From Romeriopsis navalis LEGE 11480 (GTDB lineage: Bacteria > Cyanobacteriota > Cyanobacteriia > Leptolyngbyales > Leptolyngbyaceae): a DNA stretch of 64,000 nucleotides. The notes beneath the pieces are model-generated. The model did no database searches, was not told the origin of the DNA, and saw nothing but the letters and a program-made list of their open reading frames with translations. Positions 41,572 through 51,779 of the stretch are shown piece by piece (the stretch's first letter is position 1; each line of letters starts with the position of its first letter). The stretch covers positions 1-64,000 of the forward strand of contig NZ_JADEXQ010000020.1 of NCBI RefSeq assembly GCF_015207035.1, written 5' to 3'. Made by a program: the position numbers and the translations under genes.

Positions 41572-42480
41572 TCAGTTTTTTGCAGCAGCGCTAACGGCTT
41601 TCCGTAAATCCCCTTGGTGCGCGGCGAGGATGTTTGCGGCTTCGGTGCGATCGACGCCACTCCAATGCATCATCAGCGCTAACTTAACCGATTTGCCACT
41701 GCGTTCTAAAAGATTGGCGGTGGCGTCGCGATCGAGCTGGGTCAAATCCCCCACAATCCGCAGGGCACGGTCTTCCAATTTGTGATTCGTGACTGCGACA
41801 TCGACCATGCGATTGCCATAGACTTTTCCCAAGCGCACCATCGTGCCGGTTGACAGGATATTCAAAGCGAGTTTAGTTACGGTGCCAGCTTTCAGACGCG
41901 TTGAGCCAGCTAAAACTTCTGGTCCAACCAGTAAACGGACATTAATATCGACATCGAGTTCCACCTGAGATTTGGGCACGCAAGTCATAAAGATGGTAGT
42001 AGCGCCCCGTTTGCGCCCCTCAGCGAGTGCGCCATGGACGTAGGGTGTTGTGCCACCGGCGGCAATCCCGACGATCACGTCATGCTCACCAATTCCCCGA
42101 TCAGCAATGGCTTGTTCGCCATCACTATAGATATCCTCTAGCCCTTCCGAGCTCCGCACGAGGGCGGCCTCACCTCCCGCTAAAATGCCCTGAACCATTT
42201 CTGGTGGCGTGCAAAAAGTGGGGGGACATTCGGCCGCATCCAGCACACCTAAGCGTCCCGAGGTTCCCGCTCCGATGTAGAAGAGGCGTCCCCCTTGACG
42301 TAGTGAGGTGGCACTGCGCTCGATCGCCTCAGCCAGATCGGCTTTGGCTTCCGCGATCGCGCTAATGGTTTTCGCATCTTCTTGATTAAATACTTCGACA
42401 ATTTCCAACGCCGAAAGTTGATCAAGATTGGCACTGTTGGGATTGACTTGCTCGGTTAAGAGATGTCCGCGCGTTTCCAT
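41572..42480 (-). CDS. murQ: N-acetylmuramic acid 6-phosphate etherase
   Basis: 302 residues from ATG 42480 (METRGHLLTEQVNPNSANLD); a TTG at 42528 in frame is not preferred. The SIS domain carries FYIGAGTSGRLGVLDAAECP and PTFCTPPEMVQGILAGGEAA, and Glu in SEGLEDIYSDG fits the catalytic position. C-terminal part: NHKLEDRALRI and the UBA-like tail VDRTEAANILAAHQGDLR. It cleaves the lactyl ether of MurNAc-6-P to GlcNAc-6-P and lactate in cell-wall recycling. Faces the DUF3110 gene in the same direction. Confidence 0.95.
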   Translation of the reverse strand: METRGHLLTEQVNPNSANLDQLSALEIVEVFNQEDAKTISAIAEAKADLAEAIERSATSLRQGGRLFYIGAGTSGRLGVLDAAECPPTFCTPPEMVQGILAGGEAALVRSSEGLEDIYSDGEQAIADRGIGEHDVIVGIAAGGTTPYVHGALAEGRKRGATTIFMTCVPKSQVELDVDINVRLLVGPEVLAGSTRLKAGTVTKLALNILSTGTMVRLGKVYGNRMVDVAVTNHKLEDRALRIVGDLTQLDRDATANLLERSGKSVKLALMMHWSGVDRTEAANILAAHQGDLRKAVSAAAKN

Positions 42481-42598
42481 ACTGTTTGAACCGTGATTAC
42501 TGTCTGTAACCACCAGAATCTCAGACAATTGCCCGATCGCCTATGGTTGAACCGCGCTGAATTAGTTGGATCCAATTAATCACTGAGCAAGGCTTCGC

Positions 42599-43018
42599 TC
42601 AGAGCAAGCCTTCCAATCGATTGCGAATGCTATCGAGTTCATCGTTGGACATCTCCCCGGCTTCTGCTTCGTCCTGGCTCGTTGTCGTTTCTGAGCCATC
42701 AATTTCCCAGTCGGGATTTTCGCGGTTGCGCTCGGGCGGGACTAGAAGCATTCGTTCAAAGTCATTAGACGGTCGGAAATCCTTGGCAATAAAGTAATAG
42801 CTGTAACCAGCACTCTCACAAAAATCCTCGATCTCCTGCTGTTCAATTCCTTCAACCGAAATCTCAGCCGGAAAATCCTGTGCTTCCAAGAGCAAGGCGT
42901 AACGTAACGCGTCATCTTCTTCTTCAAACATCAAAATGATGTCGCGTTCGCCGATATTGATGGAATGAATGCCCTCGTTGGCAGTGTTGGCATTAACAAG
43001 TAGCACAAAAATCTGCAT
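42599..43018 (-). CDS. DUF3110 domain-containing protein
   Basis: 139 residues from ATG 43018 (MQIFVLLVNANTANEGIHSI); a GTG at 43024 adds two. The N-terminal 80 residues match DUF3110, with FEEEDDALRYALLLEAQDFP and then GIEQQEIEDFCESAGY. The acidic C-terminus contains Glu/Asp/Ser. Such proteins occur throughout cyanobacteria and in plastids, without a known function. 118 bp upstream of murQ on the same strand. Confidence 0.88.
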   Translation of the reverse strand: MQIFVLLVNANTANEGIHSINIGERDIILMFEEEDDALRYALLLEAQDFPAEISVEGIEQQEIEDFCESAGYSYYFIAKDFRPSNDFERMLLVPPERNRENPDWEIDGSETTTSQDEAEAGEMSNDELDSIRNRLEGLL

Positions 43019-43024
43019 AGCCAC

Positions 43025-43342
43025 TGAGAAAGATGATTCACCTCATCTTTTAGGGTACTTCAAACAGGTGCGATGGGAAGATGAGATACCAGTGATTCCT
43101 CCGGATTGCGTGGGGTAAGTCCTGATCACCAGTTGATTTTGGCGAATCTTGAATTGCTGTAAGCCTTGCCCGTTGGCGATTTAATCAAAATCAGATCGGA
43201 TATCCGTCCGGAAAACTAGAGCGGAGCTCTTCCAAGGGTTGGAACCATCGCTTAGAATAAATAGTTAGAAGCTGTAAAATTTCTTAACTTTAGCCAGTCC
43301 GCTGGTCAGCGACCTTTAATACATCGCGGTTTCAGCCATATT
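43025..43342. other. 318-bp divergent intergenic region
   Basis: It must contain the promoters for the DUF3110 gene (minus) and the prenyl diphosphate synthase (plus). A -10-like TAGAAT at 43253 has no clear -35. Nothing else visible. Confidence 0.35.
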
Positions 43343-44317
43343 ATGACCTCTGTTATGTCCCTTTTCGCGCCCGTTGAACAGGATATTGCCATTTTGAGCG
43401 ATAACCTGAAGCAGCTTGTCGGCGCTAAGCATCCGATTCTTGGTTTAGCGGCAGAGCGCCTATTTGGGGCTGGCGGTAAGCGTATTCGGCCGGCCATTGT
43501 GTTTTTGGTCGGTCATGCGACGATGCGCGGCGCCGAACTGACCGTACGGCACCGTCGCTTGGCTGAGATTACGGAAATGATTCATACGGCCAGCTTGGTC
43601 CATGATGATGTGGTGGACGAGGCCGAAACACGTCGTGGAATTGAGACCGTACATAGTGTTTTTGGCAATCGGATTGCGGTCCTAGCGGGTGATTTTCTGT
43701 TTGCGCAGTCGTCTTGGTATCTGGCCAATCTCGATAATCTCGAAGTTGTTAAGCTTTTGTCTGAGGTCATTAAAGACTTTGCTGAAGGTGAAATTCAGCA
43801 AGGTTTGAATCGATTTGATACTGAGCTGACCATTGATGCCTATCTCCAAAAGAGTTACTACAAGACCGCTTCCCTGATTGCCAATAGCTGTAAAGCGGCC
43901 GCAATTCTGAGTGATCCGCATGATGCCAGCACCGCGCATCAGATGTATACCTATGGCAACCACTTGGGGATAGCATTTCAAGTCGTGGATGATATTTTTG
44001 ATTTCACTGCATCGGCGGATGTGCTGGGAAAACCGACTGGATCCGATTTAAGTAGTGGCCATCTGACTGCGCCGACGTTGTTTGCGATGGAAGAAAAGCC
44101 TTATCTGCGGCAGCTGATTGATCGGGAATTTGCCCAGGAAAATGATTTGGCGGAAGCGTTAGCGTTAGTAAACGACAGCCAGGGTATTGCTCGATCGAAA
44201 GAATTGGCTTCCTATCATAGTCAACAGGCCGTTGCCAGCCTGCGGGAATTGCCGTCGTCTGAAGCGAAGGACTCCTTATTAGCCTTGACCGACTATGTTT
44301 TGAGCCGCATGTACTAG
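43343..44317 (+). CDS. sds: All-trans polyprenyl (solanesyl-type) diphosphate synthase
   Basis: 324 residues. First Asp-rich motif DDVVDEAETRRG (the DDxxD-type, about 95-106), second DDIFDFTASADVLGKPTGSD (about 218-237), plus GKRIRPAI and QGLNRFDTELTIDAYLQKSYYKTA. It extends the isoprenoid chain of plastoquinone in the membrane-associated step. Length is usual for the family (about 323). The N-terminus MTSVMSLFAPVEQDI has an alternative Met5. Confidence 0.93.
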   Translation: MTSVMSLFAPVEQDIAILSDNLKQLVGAKHPILGLAAERLFGAGGKRIRPAIVFLVGHATMRGAELTVRHRRLAEITEMIHTASLVHDDVVDEAETRRGIETVHSVFGNRIAVLAGDFLFAQSSWYLANLDNLEVVKLLSEVIKDFAEGEIQQGLNRFDTELTIDAYLQKSYYKTASLIANSCKAAAILSDPHDASTAHQMYTYGNHLGIAFQVVDDIFDFTASADVLGKPTGSDLSSGHLTAPTLFAMEEKPYLRQLIDREFAQENDLAEALALVNDSQGIARSKELASYHSQQAVASLRELPSSEAKDSLLALTDYVLSRMY

Positions 44318-44392
44318 GTTTACTAATTGTATGGTCGCTAAATTTTGCTGCGATGCAGTTTCGCGATGATGCATATTTGTTGGCTTTGGGCT

Positions 44393-45316
44393 TTATTCTG
44401 AGGTTGTTTTGGCGGCACTGAGACTGGCGATCGTGATGCCGCTGAGAATCATCCCGCTGCCCTGTAGGGTTTGTGTTGTGGGTATTTCCTGAAAAATTAA
44501 ATAGCCGAGCCAGCTGGCACCGATCGGTTCCGCCAGAATGGTGAGTGTGACGAGACTGGGTGATACATGGCGGATCGCCCAGTTGAAGCTAGTGTGGCCG
44601 ATTAGCTGTGGCACGATTGCCAGTAGGATGAACCAACCATATGTCATTGGGGCATAACCGAAGTAACTGACCCCATTGAGTAATGGCAAGGGCAAAAGCA
44701 CAATTGCGGCAGTGCTATAGGCTAACAAGCTATAGTGACTTGTGGCGAGCCCATTCTGTTGGGCGCAGCGACCCAGTAATAAATAGGCAGTGGCCATCAC
44801 GGCGCCAATTAAAGCGAGGCTATTCCCCAGCATTGGATCTGCTGCGCTGGCTGTTTGCATGTGATCGGTCGCAATGCGCAAACTGCCCGAACAGGCGATC
44901 GCCAGGCCCAGGATTGACCAATTGCTCATCGCTTCTTTGAAATATACGCGGCAGGTCAATGTTGTCCAAATTGGCGTCGTCGTGACTAAAACTGTAGAGG
45001 CGGCGATCGAGGTATAACTTAGCGATGTCACCCAAGCTGCAAAGTGAATTGCCAAAGTAATTCCGGCACCTACGGCATAGGCGATTGCCCGGTGATTGTG
45101 CCAAGGGATGGATGATTGATTGAGCCAAAACTGTGGGGTCAGTAATAGTGCGGCGAGGCTCATCCGACTCGCCGCAATCACCAAGCTAAAGCTGGGATGA
45201 CTGACGCCGGCTGTGTTGACCGCGCAACGGATGAAAATCGCCGCGGTGGCGATCGCCATCATCCCGACGGTCAAGATGCTGCTAATTTGCCAGGTGGGTG
45301 GTTTCGTTGTGGCCAC
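44393..45316 (-). CDS. DMT superfamily (EamA) transporter
   Basis: 307 residues with ten hydrophobic segments, in two EamA halves, e.g. ILTVGMMAIATAAIFIRCAV, AVGAGITLAIHFAAWVTSLS and WFILLAIVPQLIGHTSFNWA. The second half has LAEPIGASWLGYLIFQE, diagnostic of the family. These are metabolite or drug exporters; the substrate cannot be read. Convergent with the prenyl synthase gene. Confidence 0.9.
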   Translation of the reverse strand: MATTKPPTWQISSILTVGMMAIATAAIFIRCAVNTAGVSHPSFSLVIAASRMSLAALLLTPQFWLNQSSIPWHNHRAIAYAVGAGITLAIHFAAWVTSLSYTSIAASTVLVTTTPIWTTLTCRVYFKEAMSNWSILGLAIACSGSLRIATDHMQTASAADPMLGNSLALIGAVMATAYLLLGRCAQQNGLATSHYSLLAYSTAAIVLLPLPLLNGVSYFGYAPMTYGWFILLAIVPQLIGHTSFNWAIRHVSPSLVTLTILAEPIGASWLGYLIFQEIPTTQTLQGSGMILSGITIASLSAAKTTSE

Positions 45317-45370
45317 AGGTGGATTGCTCAGTTGAGTGCCTGTAGATTAACGGCTTTGCCCATCCATGGC

Positions 45371-46477
45371 TTAAGACCCTGCCAAAAATTTCCGCAATTT
45401 TTGTTTAAATAACAATGCGAAGAAGGGCATATCTTCAATCAGATAGCGTTTCCACAGCCGTTGAGGTTCGCTCAGTAAACGATGCATCCATTCGATGCCG
45501 AGATGGCTCATCCATTCCGGCGATCGGGGCTTATTCCCGGCCTCGAAATCGATCGCAGCCCCAACCGCGAGGAAAATGTCGATATTCGGCAGCATATGCC
45601 GATGCTTGGTAATCCAGATTTCTTGCTTCGGGGCACCGACCCCAACGACTAAGACGTTGGCGGAGGATTGACGAATTAGTTGCACAATTTCCAGACATTC
45701 CTTCGGATTTTTCTCAAAGCCGAAAGACGGGGATAGGTCGGCGACAATAATTTCCCGCCCAATACGTCGATTCAAGCGGCTTCTAGCTTGTGCTGCAATA
45801 CCTTCTGCACCGCCCATAAGAAAGATTTTGATCGCTTCATTCTGGGCATGATATTCACAGAATTTCGGAAATAAATCCGACCCAGAAATTTTGGCTTTAA
45901 TCGGATCGCCCAGGAATTTTGCTGCATAAAGTAAGACCTGGCTGTCACAGACACGATAGTCGGCCTGCTGATAGGCCGCGACAAAAGCCTTGTCGTGCTG
46001 TAGCTTCATAAGGTGATCGACATTGGGCGTGAAGACGACGCCTTGTTCGAGTTGCCCGAGAAACTCTTGCATTGATAAGTTATCAATCTCGACATTCAAA
46101 ATATTGACTGCCTGACTAATCGAGGCCGCCTGCTGTTCGCGGAGAACGTTTGCCGATGACGTTAAAACGGCTTGCCGAAACGCGCGATAAACGGCTTTGG
46201 TATTGGGTTGCCCGGTTTTGGGGTCGGCGATCGGCGGTAGTTCTGGGGCTTCAAGGCGCGAAACTGTGCCCAATCCGGAGATAAAAGCGGCGCCTCGAAG
46301 TTGACGTTGGAGCTGCTGAATTTCCTCATGCATCAAGAGCTTAACGGCAGCATCCAGCTCTTGGCGCGGAAACTTGGTCAAATAGCTCGCCGTTGAGACA
46401 AGCGTGACCCGCTGAAACCGCTCGTATAATAGACGAACTTCGGCTTGGGAAATAGTTTGAGGTGCTGGTTGAGGCAT
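45371..46477 (-). CDS. WecG/TagA/CpsF-family glycosyltransferase with N-terminal extension
   Basis: 368 residues from ATG 46477 (MPQPAPQTISQAEV); the open frame reaches 46684 but the extra 69 residues look non-coding. The TagA-type domain (about 130-355) shows FTPNVDHLMKLQHD, YRVCDSQVLLYAAKFLG, FLMGGAEGIAAQA and VVGVGAPKQEIWI. The family transfers ManNAc or related sugars to a lipid-linked acceptor for surface polysaccharide. The first 125 residues are extra compared with the usual 240-250-residue enzymes and are helical and Gln/Arg-rich. Downstream in the same direction as uvrA but 530 bp away. Confidence 0.85.
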   Translation of the reverse strand: MPQPAPQTISQAEVRLLYERFQRVTLVSTASYLTKFPRQELDAAVKLLMHEEIQQLQRQLRGAAFISGLGTVSRLEAPELPPIADPKTGQPNTKAVYRAFRQAVLTSSANVLREQQAASISQAVNILNVEIDNLSMQEFLGQLEQGVVFTPNVDHLMKLQHDKAFVAAYQQADYRVCDSQVLLYAAKFLGDPIKAKISGSDLFPKFCEYHAQNEAIKIFLMGGAEGIAAQARSRLNRRIGREIIVADLSPSFGFEKNPKECLEIVQLIRQSSANVLVVGVGAPKQEIWITKHRHMLPNIDIFLAVGAAIDFEAGNKPRSPEWMSHLGIEWMHRLLSEPQRLWKRYLIEDMPFFALLFKQKLRKFLAGS

Positions 46478-47009
46478 GGCACGAGTAAGCGATCGGGCGG
46501 TCAAAATAAAGCCGACAAATCCCTCAGTTCCACCGCGTAAACATGCCACATATTGGCGATGCAAAAAAATGCACAGCCCAAACGCTGAATGCGACGCAAT
46601 CGCATTCAGCTCCCCTGGTTCGCTCATGGGAAAGAGCCCAATCAGGGGTAGATCAACATTATGGGTGAAATTCTGAAGCCTCAAATTCCCGACTTAACAG
46701 TCAGTTTTGTGGCTATTTGGACTGGATGTTGGATGCTGAATGTAGCCGCATAACCCTGGAATGGCGTGCTAATCCCGTGACTGGTAAATAATGCTGATAA
46801 ATGTGGCACCACGCAGATTTTAAGCCGTGAGGTTGTTTCAATCACAACTTCGGTTTAAATAACTGAGCGATCTGGGCAGTGCGCCATGACAAGATTCTCC
46901 ACTATCCTCTACTACCATGGCTGGCGATGCCCTCGTGGAATTCTAGGAGATCAAATATGAAGTTAGGCGCCACAGACTTGTATTTCTACGGTCGCCGCAC
47001 CACTGTCGA
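46478..47009. other. 532-bp intergenic region between uvrA and the glycosyltransferase gene
   Basis: Contains the glycosyltransferase promoter (minus strand). On the plus strand there is a strong ribosome-binding site (TAGGAGATCAAAT) followed by an ATG at 46957. No hairpin with a T-run was found after uvrA. Confidence 0.4.
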
Positions 47010-47058
47010 TTACGATTGGGCAGTGCCATATTGTTCGAGCACATGCTTGAGATATTGA
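46957..47058 (+). CDS. Possible 33-residue small protein overlapping the uvrA 3' end
   Basis: ATG 46957, seven bases after AGGAG, opens a 33-codon frame (MKLGATDLYFYGRRTTVDYD, then WAVPYCSSTCLRY). Half of it overlaps the antisense strand of the uvrA stop region. No homology is recognised. It could be a chance match or the 5' stub of a lost gene. Confidence 0.2.
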   Translation: MKLGATDLYFYGRRTTVDYDWAVPYCSSTCLRY

Positions 47059-50000
47059 CCGGTATAAGACCCGGGGACTGCGGCAACCGTTTCGGGTGTG
47101 CCGAAGGCAATGACTTCACCGCCACGATCGCCCCCTTCCGGCCCCAGATCAATCACCCAATCGGAACAACGAATCACATCGAGATTATGCTCAATCATCA
47201 GGACAGAGTTGCCTTTGTCAACTAGCCGCTGTACCACATCGAGCAGTTTATGCACGTCGTAGAACGACAGCCCCGTTGTGGGTTCATCGATCAGATATAG
47301 CGTTTTCCCTGTTGCCCGGCGTGAGAGTTCTGAGGCAAGCTTCACCCGCTGCGCTTCTCCCCCTGAGAGGGTGGGTGCGGGCTGACCGATTTTCATATAG
47401 CCTAGACCGACATCAAATAGTGTTTTGAGCTTGTTGTGTGCCTGCGGAATGTTCTCGAAAAATTCCGTTGCTGTCTCAACTGTCATATCTAAGACATCGG
47501 CGATCGTTTTATCCTTAAACTTCACCTGTAGTGTTTCGCGATTGTATCGCTTGCCCTTGCAGACTTCGCATTGGACATAGACATCGGGCAGGAAATTCAT
47601 TTCAATTACATTTACACCTTGGCCACTACAGGATTCACAGCGTCCACCTTTGACGTTAAAGGAAAACTGTCCGGCTTTGTAGCCACGAGCCTTGGCTTCG
47701 ATCGTGTTGGAAAATACGTCGCGCACGATGTCAAATACACCGGTATAGGTGGCTGGATTCGATCGTGGGGTACGGCCGATCGGCGATTGGTCAATCACAA
47801 TTGCCTTATCGAGAATATCGAGGCCCGCAATGCTATCGACATCATGGGGGAAGGGAATTTTGCGCCCAAAGTGATTTTGGATTGCCGGGTAAAGAATCTC
47901 ATTGACTAAAGTTGATTTACCCGAGCCGGAAACCCCTGTGATACAGGCGAGTTTACCCAACGGAATTTCAACTTCAATATTTTGCAGATTATTGCGCCGG
48001 GCGTTTTTAATGATCAGCGATCGGCCATTGCCCTCACGCCGTTCCGTCGGGGTGTCAATCTTGCGGCGGCCAGCGAGGTAAGCTCCTGTGAGGGACTCCT
48101 CCGCATTGAGTAAATTATCGAGGCTACCGGTGGACACGATGTTGCCCCCATGGACGCCGGCCCCCGGTCCGATATCGACAATGTAGTCAGCTGCGCGAAT
48201 CGTTTCTTCATCGTGTTCGACAACAACTAACGTATTACCTAAGTCCCGCAGTTTTGTCAGGGTCCCGAGTAAGCGCGAATTGTCCCGTTGATGCAACCCG
48301 ATACTCGGTTCATCCAAAACGTACAATACGCCGGTTAGTCCTGAACCAATCTGGGTGGCCAGTCGAATCCGCTGGGCTTCCCCACCGGAGAGGGTCATGG
48401 CGGCACGATCGAGGGTCAAATAATTTAAACCCACATCCAGCAAAAACTGGAGTCTGGCCCGAATTTCCTTCAACACCAAATCTGCAATTTTGGCTTGTTT
48501 GGGCGTCAGGTGCATTTCATTCACGTTCTTGAGGCAGTCGCGAATCGAAACTCCGGTGAGATCGTGAATATGAAACTGGCCAATCTTGACCGCTAAGGAT
48601 TCCGGTTTGAGTCGATAACCATTGCAAACCTCGCAGTCTTGATCAATCAGGTATTGCTCGAGCTTTTGCTTGTAGGTATCGGCAGTCGTTTCACGATACT
48701 GTCGTTCGAGAATATTTAAGGCACCTTCATAGCGGCGATAGTAGCCTTTGTCCTGACGGTAGCGGGAATCGGTTTCAATCCAAATCTGATCTTTCGAACC
48801 ATGCAACATGATGTGTTGCTGTTCCGGTGTCAGCTTTTTCCAAGGGGTCTGAATATCAAATTCATAGGCTTCGGCGACGCTACAGATCAACGACAAATAG
48901 TAGGTGTTGTCTTTGTCTGACCAAGGTGCAACTGCGGCATACACCGGCAAGTCGGGATTGGGAATGACTAAGTCGGGGCTAAAGCGTTTTAAGCTCCCGA
49001 GGCCGTGGCAATCCGGACAAGCCCCATGAGGTGAGTTAAAGGAGAATAGCCGGGGAGAGAGTTCTTCCATCACAGCGCCATGCTCGGGGCAGGCGAAGTT
49101 TTCGGAGAAAATTAGATCATGCAGCTTGGCCGGTTCCGGTTCCGCCCCTTTGGGTTTGTCGGCGGATTGCTCGGCTGCGGCCGTTTTGTCCGACTTCTTT
49201 TTCGGCACAATGTTGATGACCGCAATTCCGTCGGAATGCTTTAAGCAAGTTGTCAGGGAGTCAACTAGGCGCTCTTGAATATCATCTTTTTTGACCAGAC
49301 GATCGACCACAATATCGATGTCATGGGATTTGGTTTTGGGGAGTTCAATGTTGTCGCTCAGTTCACGGACTTCACCGTTGATCCGGACGCGAACAAACCC
49401 TTCTGCCGCTAAACTCGATAACGTTTTCTTGTGTGTGCCTTTTTTCCCCCGCACAACGGGGGCGAGAATTTGGAACTTGGTTCGATCGGGCAATTCCATA
49501 ATCCGATCGACCATCTGGTCAATTGCCTGGGGGGCGATCGGTTTGTCACATTCAGGACAGTGAGGTTCGCCGGCTCGGCCAAACAATAGCCGTAGGTAGT
49601 CGTAGATTTCCGTGACGGTGCCAACAGTCGATCGCGGATTGTGGGAGGTGGATTTTTGGTCGATCGAAATTGCTGGACTTAAGCCCTCGATCGCATCAAC
49701 ATCCGGTTTATCTACCTGGCCGAGAAATTGCCGGGCATAGGCACTCAATGATTCAACGTAGCGCCGCTGCCCCTCGGCAAAGATCGTATCGAATGCCATT
49801 GATGATTTACCCGAGCCAGATACCCCGGTAAACACAATCATCTGATCCCGTGGCAGCTCCAAATCCACATTTTTCAGGTTGTGTTGCCGTGCCCCTCGGA
49901 TCCGAATCATATTCGAGAGGCTAACCGGATTGAGGGGGTTCGTTTGAGCACCTGACTTAGACTTGGCTGCGGTTTGACGACTTGCAGTTTTCGTTGAAGT

Positions 50001-50063
50001 TTTCTTCGTCGCGGGCTTCTTCTCAGAAGGGGTCGCGGTAGATTTAGGAGTGCGCTTGGCCAT
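47010..50063 (-). CDS. uvrA: Excinuclease ABC subunit A
   Basis: 1,017 residues from ATG 50063 (MAKRTPKSTATPSEKK); the upstream frame is not used. A Lys/Ala/Thr-rich N-terminal tail of about 50 residues (PATKKTSTKTASRQTAAKSK) precedes the usual body. Two ATPase sites: GVSGSGKSSMAFDTIFAEGQ and GVSGSGKSTLVNEILY, with signature LSGGEAQRIRLATQIGSGL and LSGGEAQRVKLASEL. Three zinc fingers: CPECDKP..., CPEHG...CPDC and CESCSGQG...CEVCKGK. Recognises DNA damage in nucleotide excision repair with UvrB/UvrC. The basic tail may bind DNA. 190 bp lie between it and lysS. Confidence 0.97.
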   Translation of the reverse strand: MAKRTPKSTATPSEKKPATKKTSTKTASRQTAAKSKSGAQTNPLNPVSLSNMIRIRGARQHNLKNVDLELPRDQMIVFTGVSGSGKSSMAFDTIFAEGQRRYVESLSAYARQFLGQVDKPDVDAIEGLSPAISIDQKSTSHNPRSTVGTVTEIYDYLRLLFGRAGEPHCPECDKPIAPQAIDQMVDRIMELPDRTKFQILAPVVRGKKGTHKKTLSSLAAEGFVRVRINGEVRELSDNIELPKTKSHDIDIVVDRLVKKDDIQERLVDSLTTCLKHSDGIAVINIVPKKKSDKTAAAEQSADKPKGAEPEPAKLHDLIFSENFACPEHGAVMEELSPRLFSFNSPHGACPDCHGLGSLKRFSPDLVIPNPDLPVYAAVAPWSDKDNTYYLSLICSVAEAYEFDIQTPWKKLTPEQQHIMLHGSKDQIWIETDSRYRQDKGYYRRYEGALNILERQYRETTADTYKQKLEQYLIDQDCEVCNGYRLKPESLAVKIGQFHIHDLTGVSIRDCLKNVNEMHLTPKQAKIADLVLKEIRARLQFLLDVGLNYLTLDRAAMTLSGGEAQRIRLATQIGSGLTGVLYVLDEPSIGLHQRDNSRLLGTLTKLRDLGNTLVVVEHDEETIRAADYIVDIGPGAGVHGGNIVSTGSLDNLLNAEESLTGAYLAGRRKIDTPTERREGNGRSLIIKNARRNNLQNIEVEIPLGKLACITGVSGSGKSTLVNEILYPAIQNHFGRKIPFPHDVDSIAGLDILDKAIVIDQSPIGRTPRSNPATYTGVFDIVRDVFSNTIEAKARGYKAGQFSFNVKGGRCESCSGQGVNVIEMNFLPDVYVQCEVCKGKRYNRETLQVKFKDKTIADVLDMTVETATEFFENIPQAHNKLKTLFDVGLGYMKIGQPAPTLSGGEAQRVKLASELSRRATGKTLYLIDEPTTGLSFYDVHKLLDVVQRLVDKGNSVLMIEHNLDVIRCSDWVIDLGPEGGDRGGEVIAFGTPETVAAVPGSYTGQYLKHVLEQYGTAQS

Positions 50064-50185
50064 CGTCAGGAAACCGGAAGGGGTGAGCGGGGGATTTACG
50101 GATCTTAACGATTCTACCGCTGTCTTTGGGGTGATGGGATCGCAAATTAGCATTTTTGTATCGGTTTGATTGCTTCAAGCCAACG

Positions 50186-50225
50186 AAAAAACCCCTCAAA
50201 AGCGCTCGAGCAGCGTTATGAGGGG
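50186..50225 (-). terminator. Rho-independent terminator of lysS
   Basis: CCCCTCA (50192-50198) pairs with TGAGGGG (50219-50225), with further pairing inside. On the minus strand TTTTTT follows (50186-50191). It lies 28 bp after the lysS stop and separates it from uvrA. Confidence 0.85.
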
Positions 50226-50252
50226 CGGTGAAAAAATGCGTTATGGGATGAT

Positions 50253-51779
50253 TTAGGCTTCTTCGGTTTCGTTCGCTTCACTTTTCTCGGGTTTGAGTAG
50301 CGGGAAAGCGATCACGTCGCGAATACTCGGGGAATTCGTCAGTAGCATGACTAATCGATCGATGCCAATGCCTAACCCCCCGGTCGGTGGCATCCCATGT
50401 TCCAGGGCACAGAGGAAGTCTTCATCGACGTCCTGAGCTTCCAAGTCACCAGCAGCTTTCTTGGCGGCCTGGGCTTCTAAGCGGCGGCGTTGATCCAGTG
50501 GGTCAGTTAACTCTGAGAAGCTATTGCCGGTTTCGCGGCCCACCATAAATAGTTCAAATCGTTCTACCATCCCCGGTTTGGAGCGGTGTGGTTTGGCCAG
50601 CGGGGAAATTTCTACGGGATAATCCACGATAAAGGTTGGTTGAATCAACGTTGTCTCAACTTTTTGTTCAAATGCTTCGTTGAGCAAGTTGCCGATTGAC
50701 GGGCAATCATCTACATCGTGGAGCCCGGCGGCTTTGGCCGCCGCTTTGGCCGCCGTTAAATCAGTGAACTCCGCAAAGTCGACCCCGATCGCGGCTTTGA
50801 CGGCATCATGCATGGTGATCCGCTTCCAGGGGCCAGCGAGGTTAATCTCGGTGCCTTGGTAATCGATCGTGAGGCTGCCGATGGCGTCTTGAGCCGCCGT
50901 GATAATGATGTTCTCGGTTAAGTCCATCATGTCGTTGTAGTCGGCATAGGCTTGGTAAATCTCGATTGATGTAAACTCTGGGTTATGTCGCGTCGAGATC
51001 CCTTCATTGCGGAAAATCCGCCCCATTTCAAACACTTTTTCAAAGCCACCGACGACCAATCGCTTCAGATGAAGTTCTGTGGCGATCCGCAGGTACAAAT
51101 CCATCTCCAATGTGTTGTGATAGGTGCAGAAAGGCCGCGCATCGGCCCCCCCCGCTTCACTCATTAACACTGGCGTTTCAATTTCGATAAATCCCTGTTG
51201 ATCGAGATAGCGGCGAATGGATGCGGTGACTAATGCGCGTTTCCGAAACGTGTCGCGCACTTCCGGATTGACGATCAGATCCACATAGCGCTGTCGGTAG
51301 CGCTTCGAAATATCCGTCAGGCCATGATGTTTGTCGGGCAGTGGTTGCAACGACTTGGTCAGCATCGTATATTCCTTGACATAGACCGACAGCTCACCTT
51401 TGTCAGTGCGTTTGATGGTGCCTTTCACCCCGAAGATATCGCCAATATCAGTTAGTTGCTTCAAATGCTCAAACGCCTTTTCATCCTGCTCACCCATGAT
51501 TTCTTGGATGCGCTTTTTTTCTAGATAAAGCTGAATCGTGCCAGTTTCATCTTGAAGTGTAAAGAAGGCTAATTTGCCAAAGACCCGCCGGGCCATGATC
51601 CGACCCGCAACGGCGACATCATCCGCCTGTTCTTCACCCTGCGGTAGATCAATATATTTCGCTTGCAAGGCGGCCATCGTGTGGCTTGATTCCCATTTGT
51701 ACGCAAACGGATTGAGGCCCAATTGCTTTAGCTGCTCAACTTTTTCAATGCGAGTGGCGCGCAGGTCTTCGGATGCCAT
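50253..51779 (-). CDS. lysS: Lysyl-tRNA synthetase (class II)
   Basis: 508 residues from ATG 51779 ([20 protein letters not shown]); a longer frame to 51956 has unlikely sequence. OB-fold anticodon-binding domain ([19 protein letters not shown] and [14 protein letters not shown]) and class II core: motif 2 [20 protein letters not shown], motif 3 [13 protein letters not shown]. It charges tRNA-Lys. C-terminus ends in an acidic/Glu-rich stretch. It has its own terminator downstream. Confidence 0.97.
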   Translation of the reverse strand: MASEDLRATRIEKVEQLKQLGLNPFAYKWESSHTMAALQAKYIDLPQGEEQADDVAVAGRIMARRVFGKLAFFTLQDETGTIQLYLEKKRIQEIMGEQDEKAFEHLKQLTDIGDIFGVKGTIKRTDKGELSVYVKEYTMLTKSLQPLPDKHHGLTDISKRYRQRYVDLIVNPEVRDTFRKRALVTASIRRYLDQQGFIEIETPVLMSEAGGADARPFCTYHNTLEMDLYLRIATELHLKRLVVGGFEKVFEMGRIFRNEGISTRHNPEFTSIEIYQAYADYNDMMDLTENIIITAAQDAIGSLTIDYQGTEINLAGPWKRITMHDAVKAAIGVDFAEFTDLTAAKAAAKAAGLHDVDDCPSIGNLLNEAFEQKVETTLIQPTFIVDYPVEISPLAKPHRSKPGMVERFELFMVGRETGNSFSELTDPLDQRRRLEAQAAKKAAGDLEAQDVDEDFLCALEHGMPPTGGLGIGIDRLVMLLTNSPSIRDVIAFPLLKPEKSEANETEEA

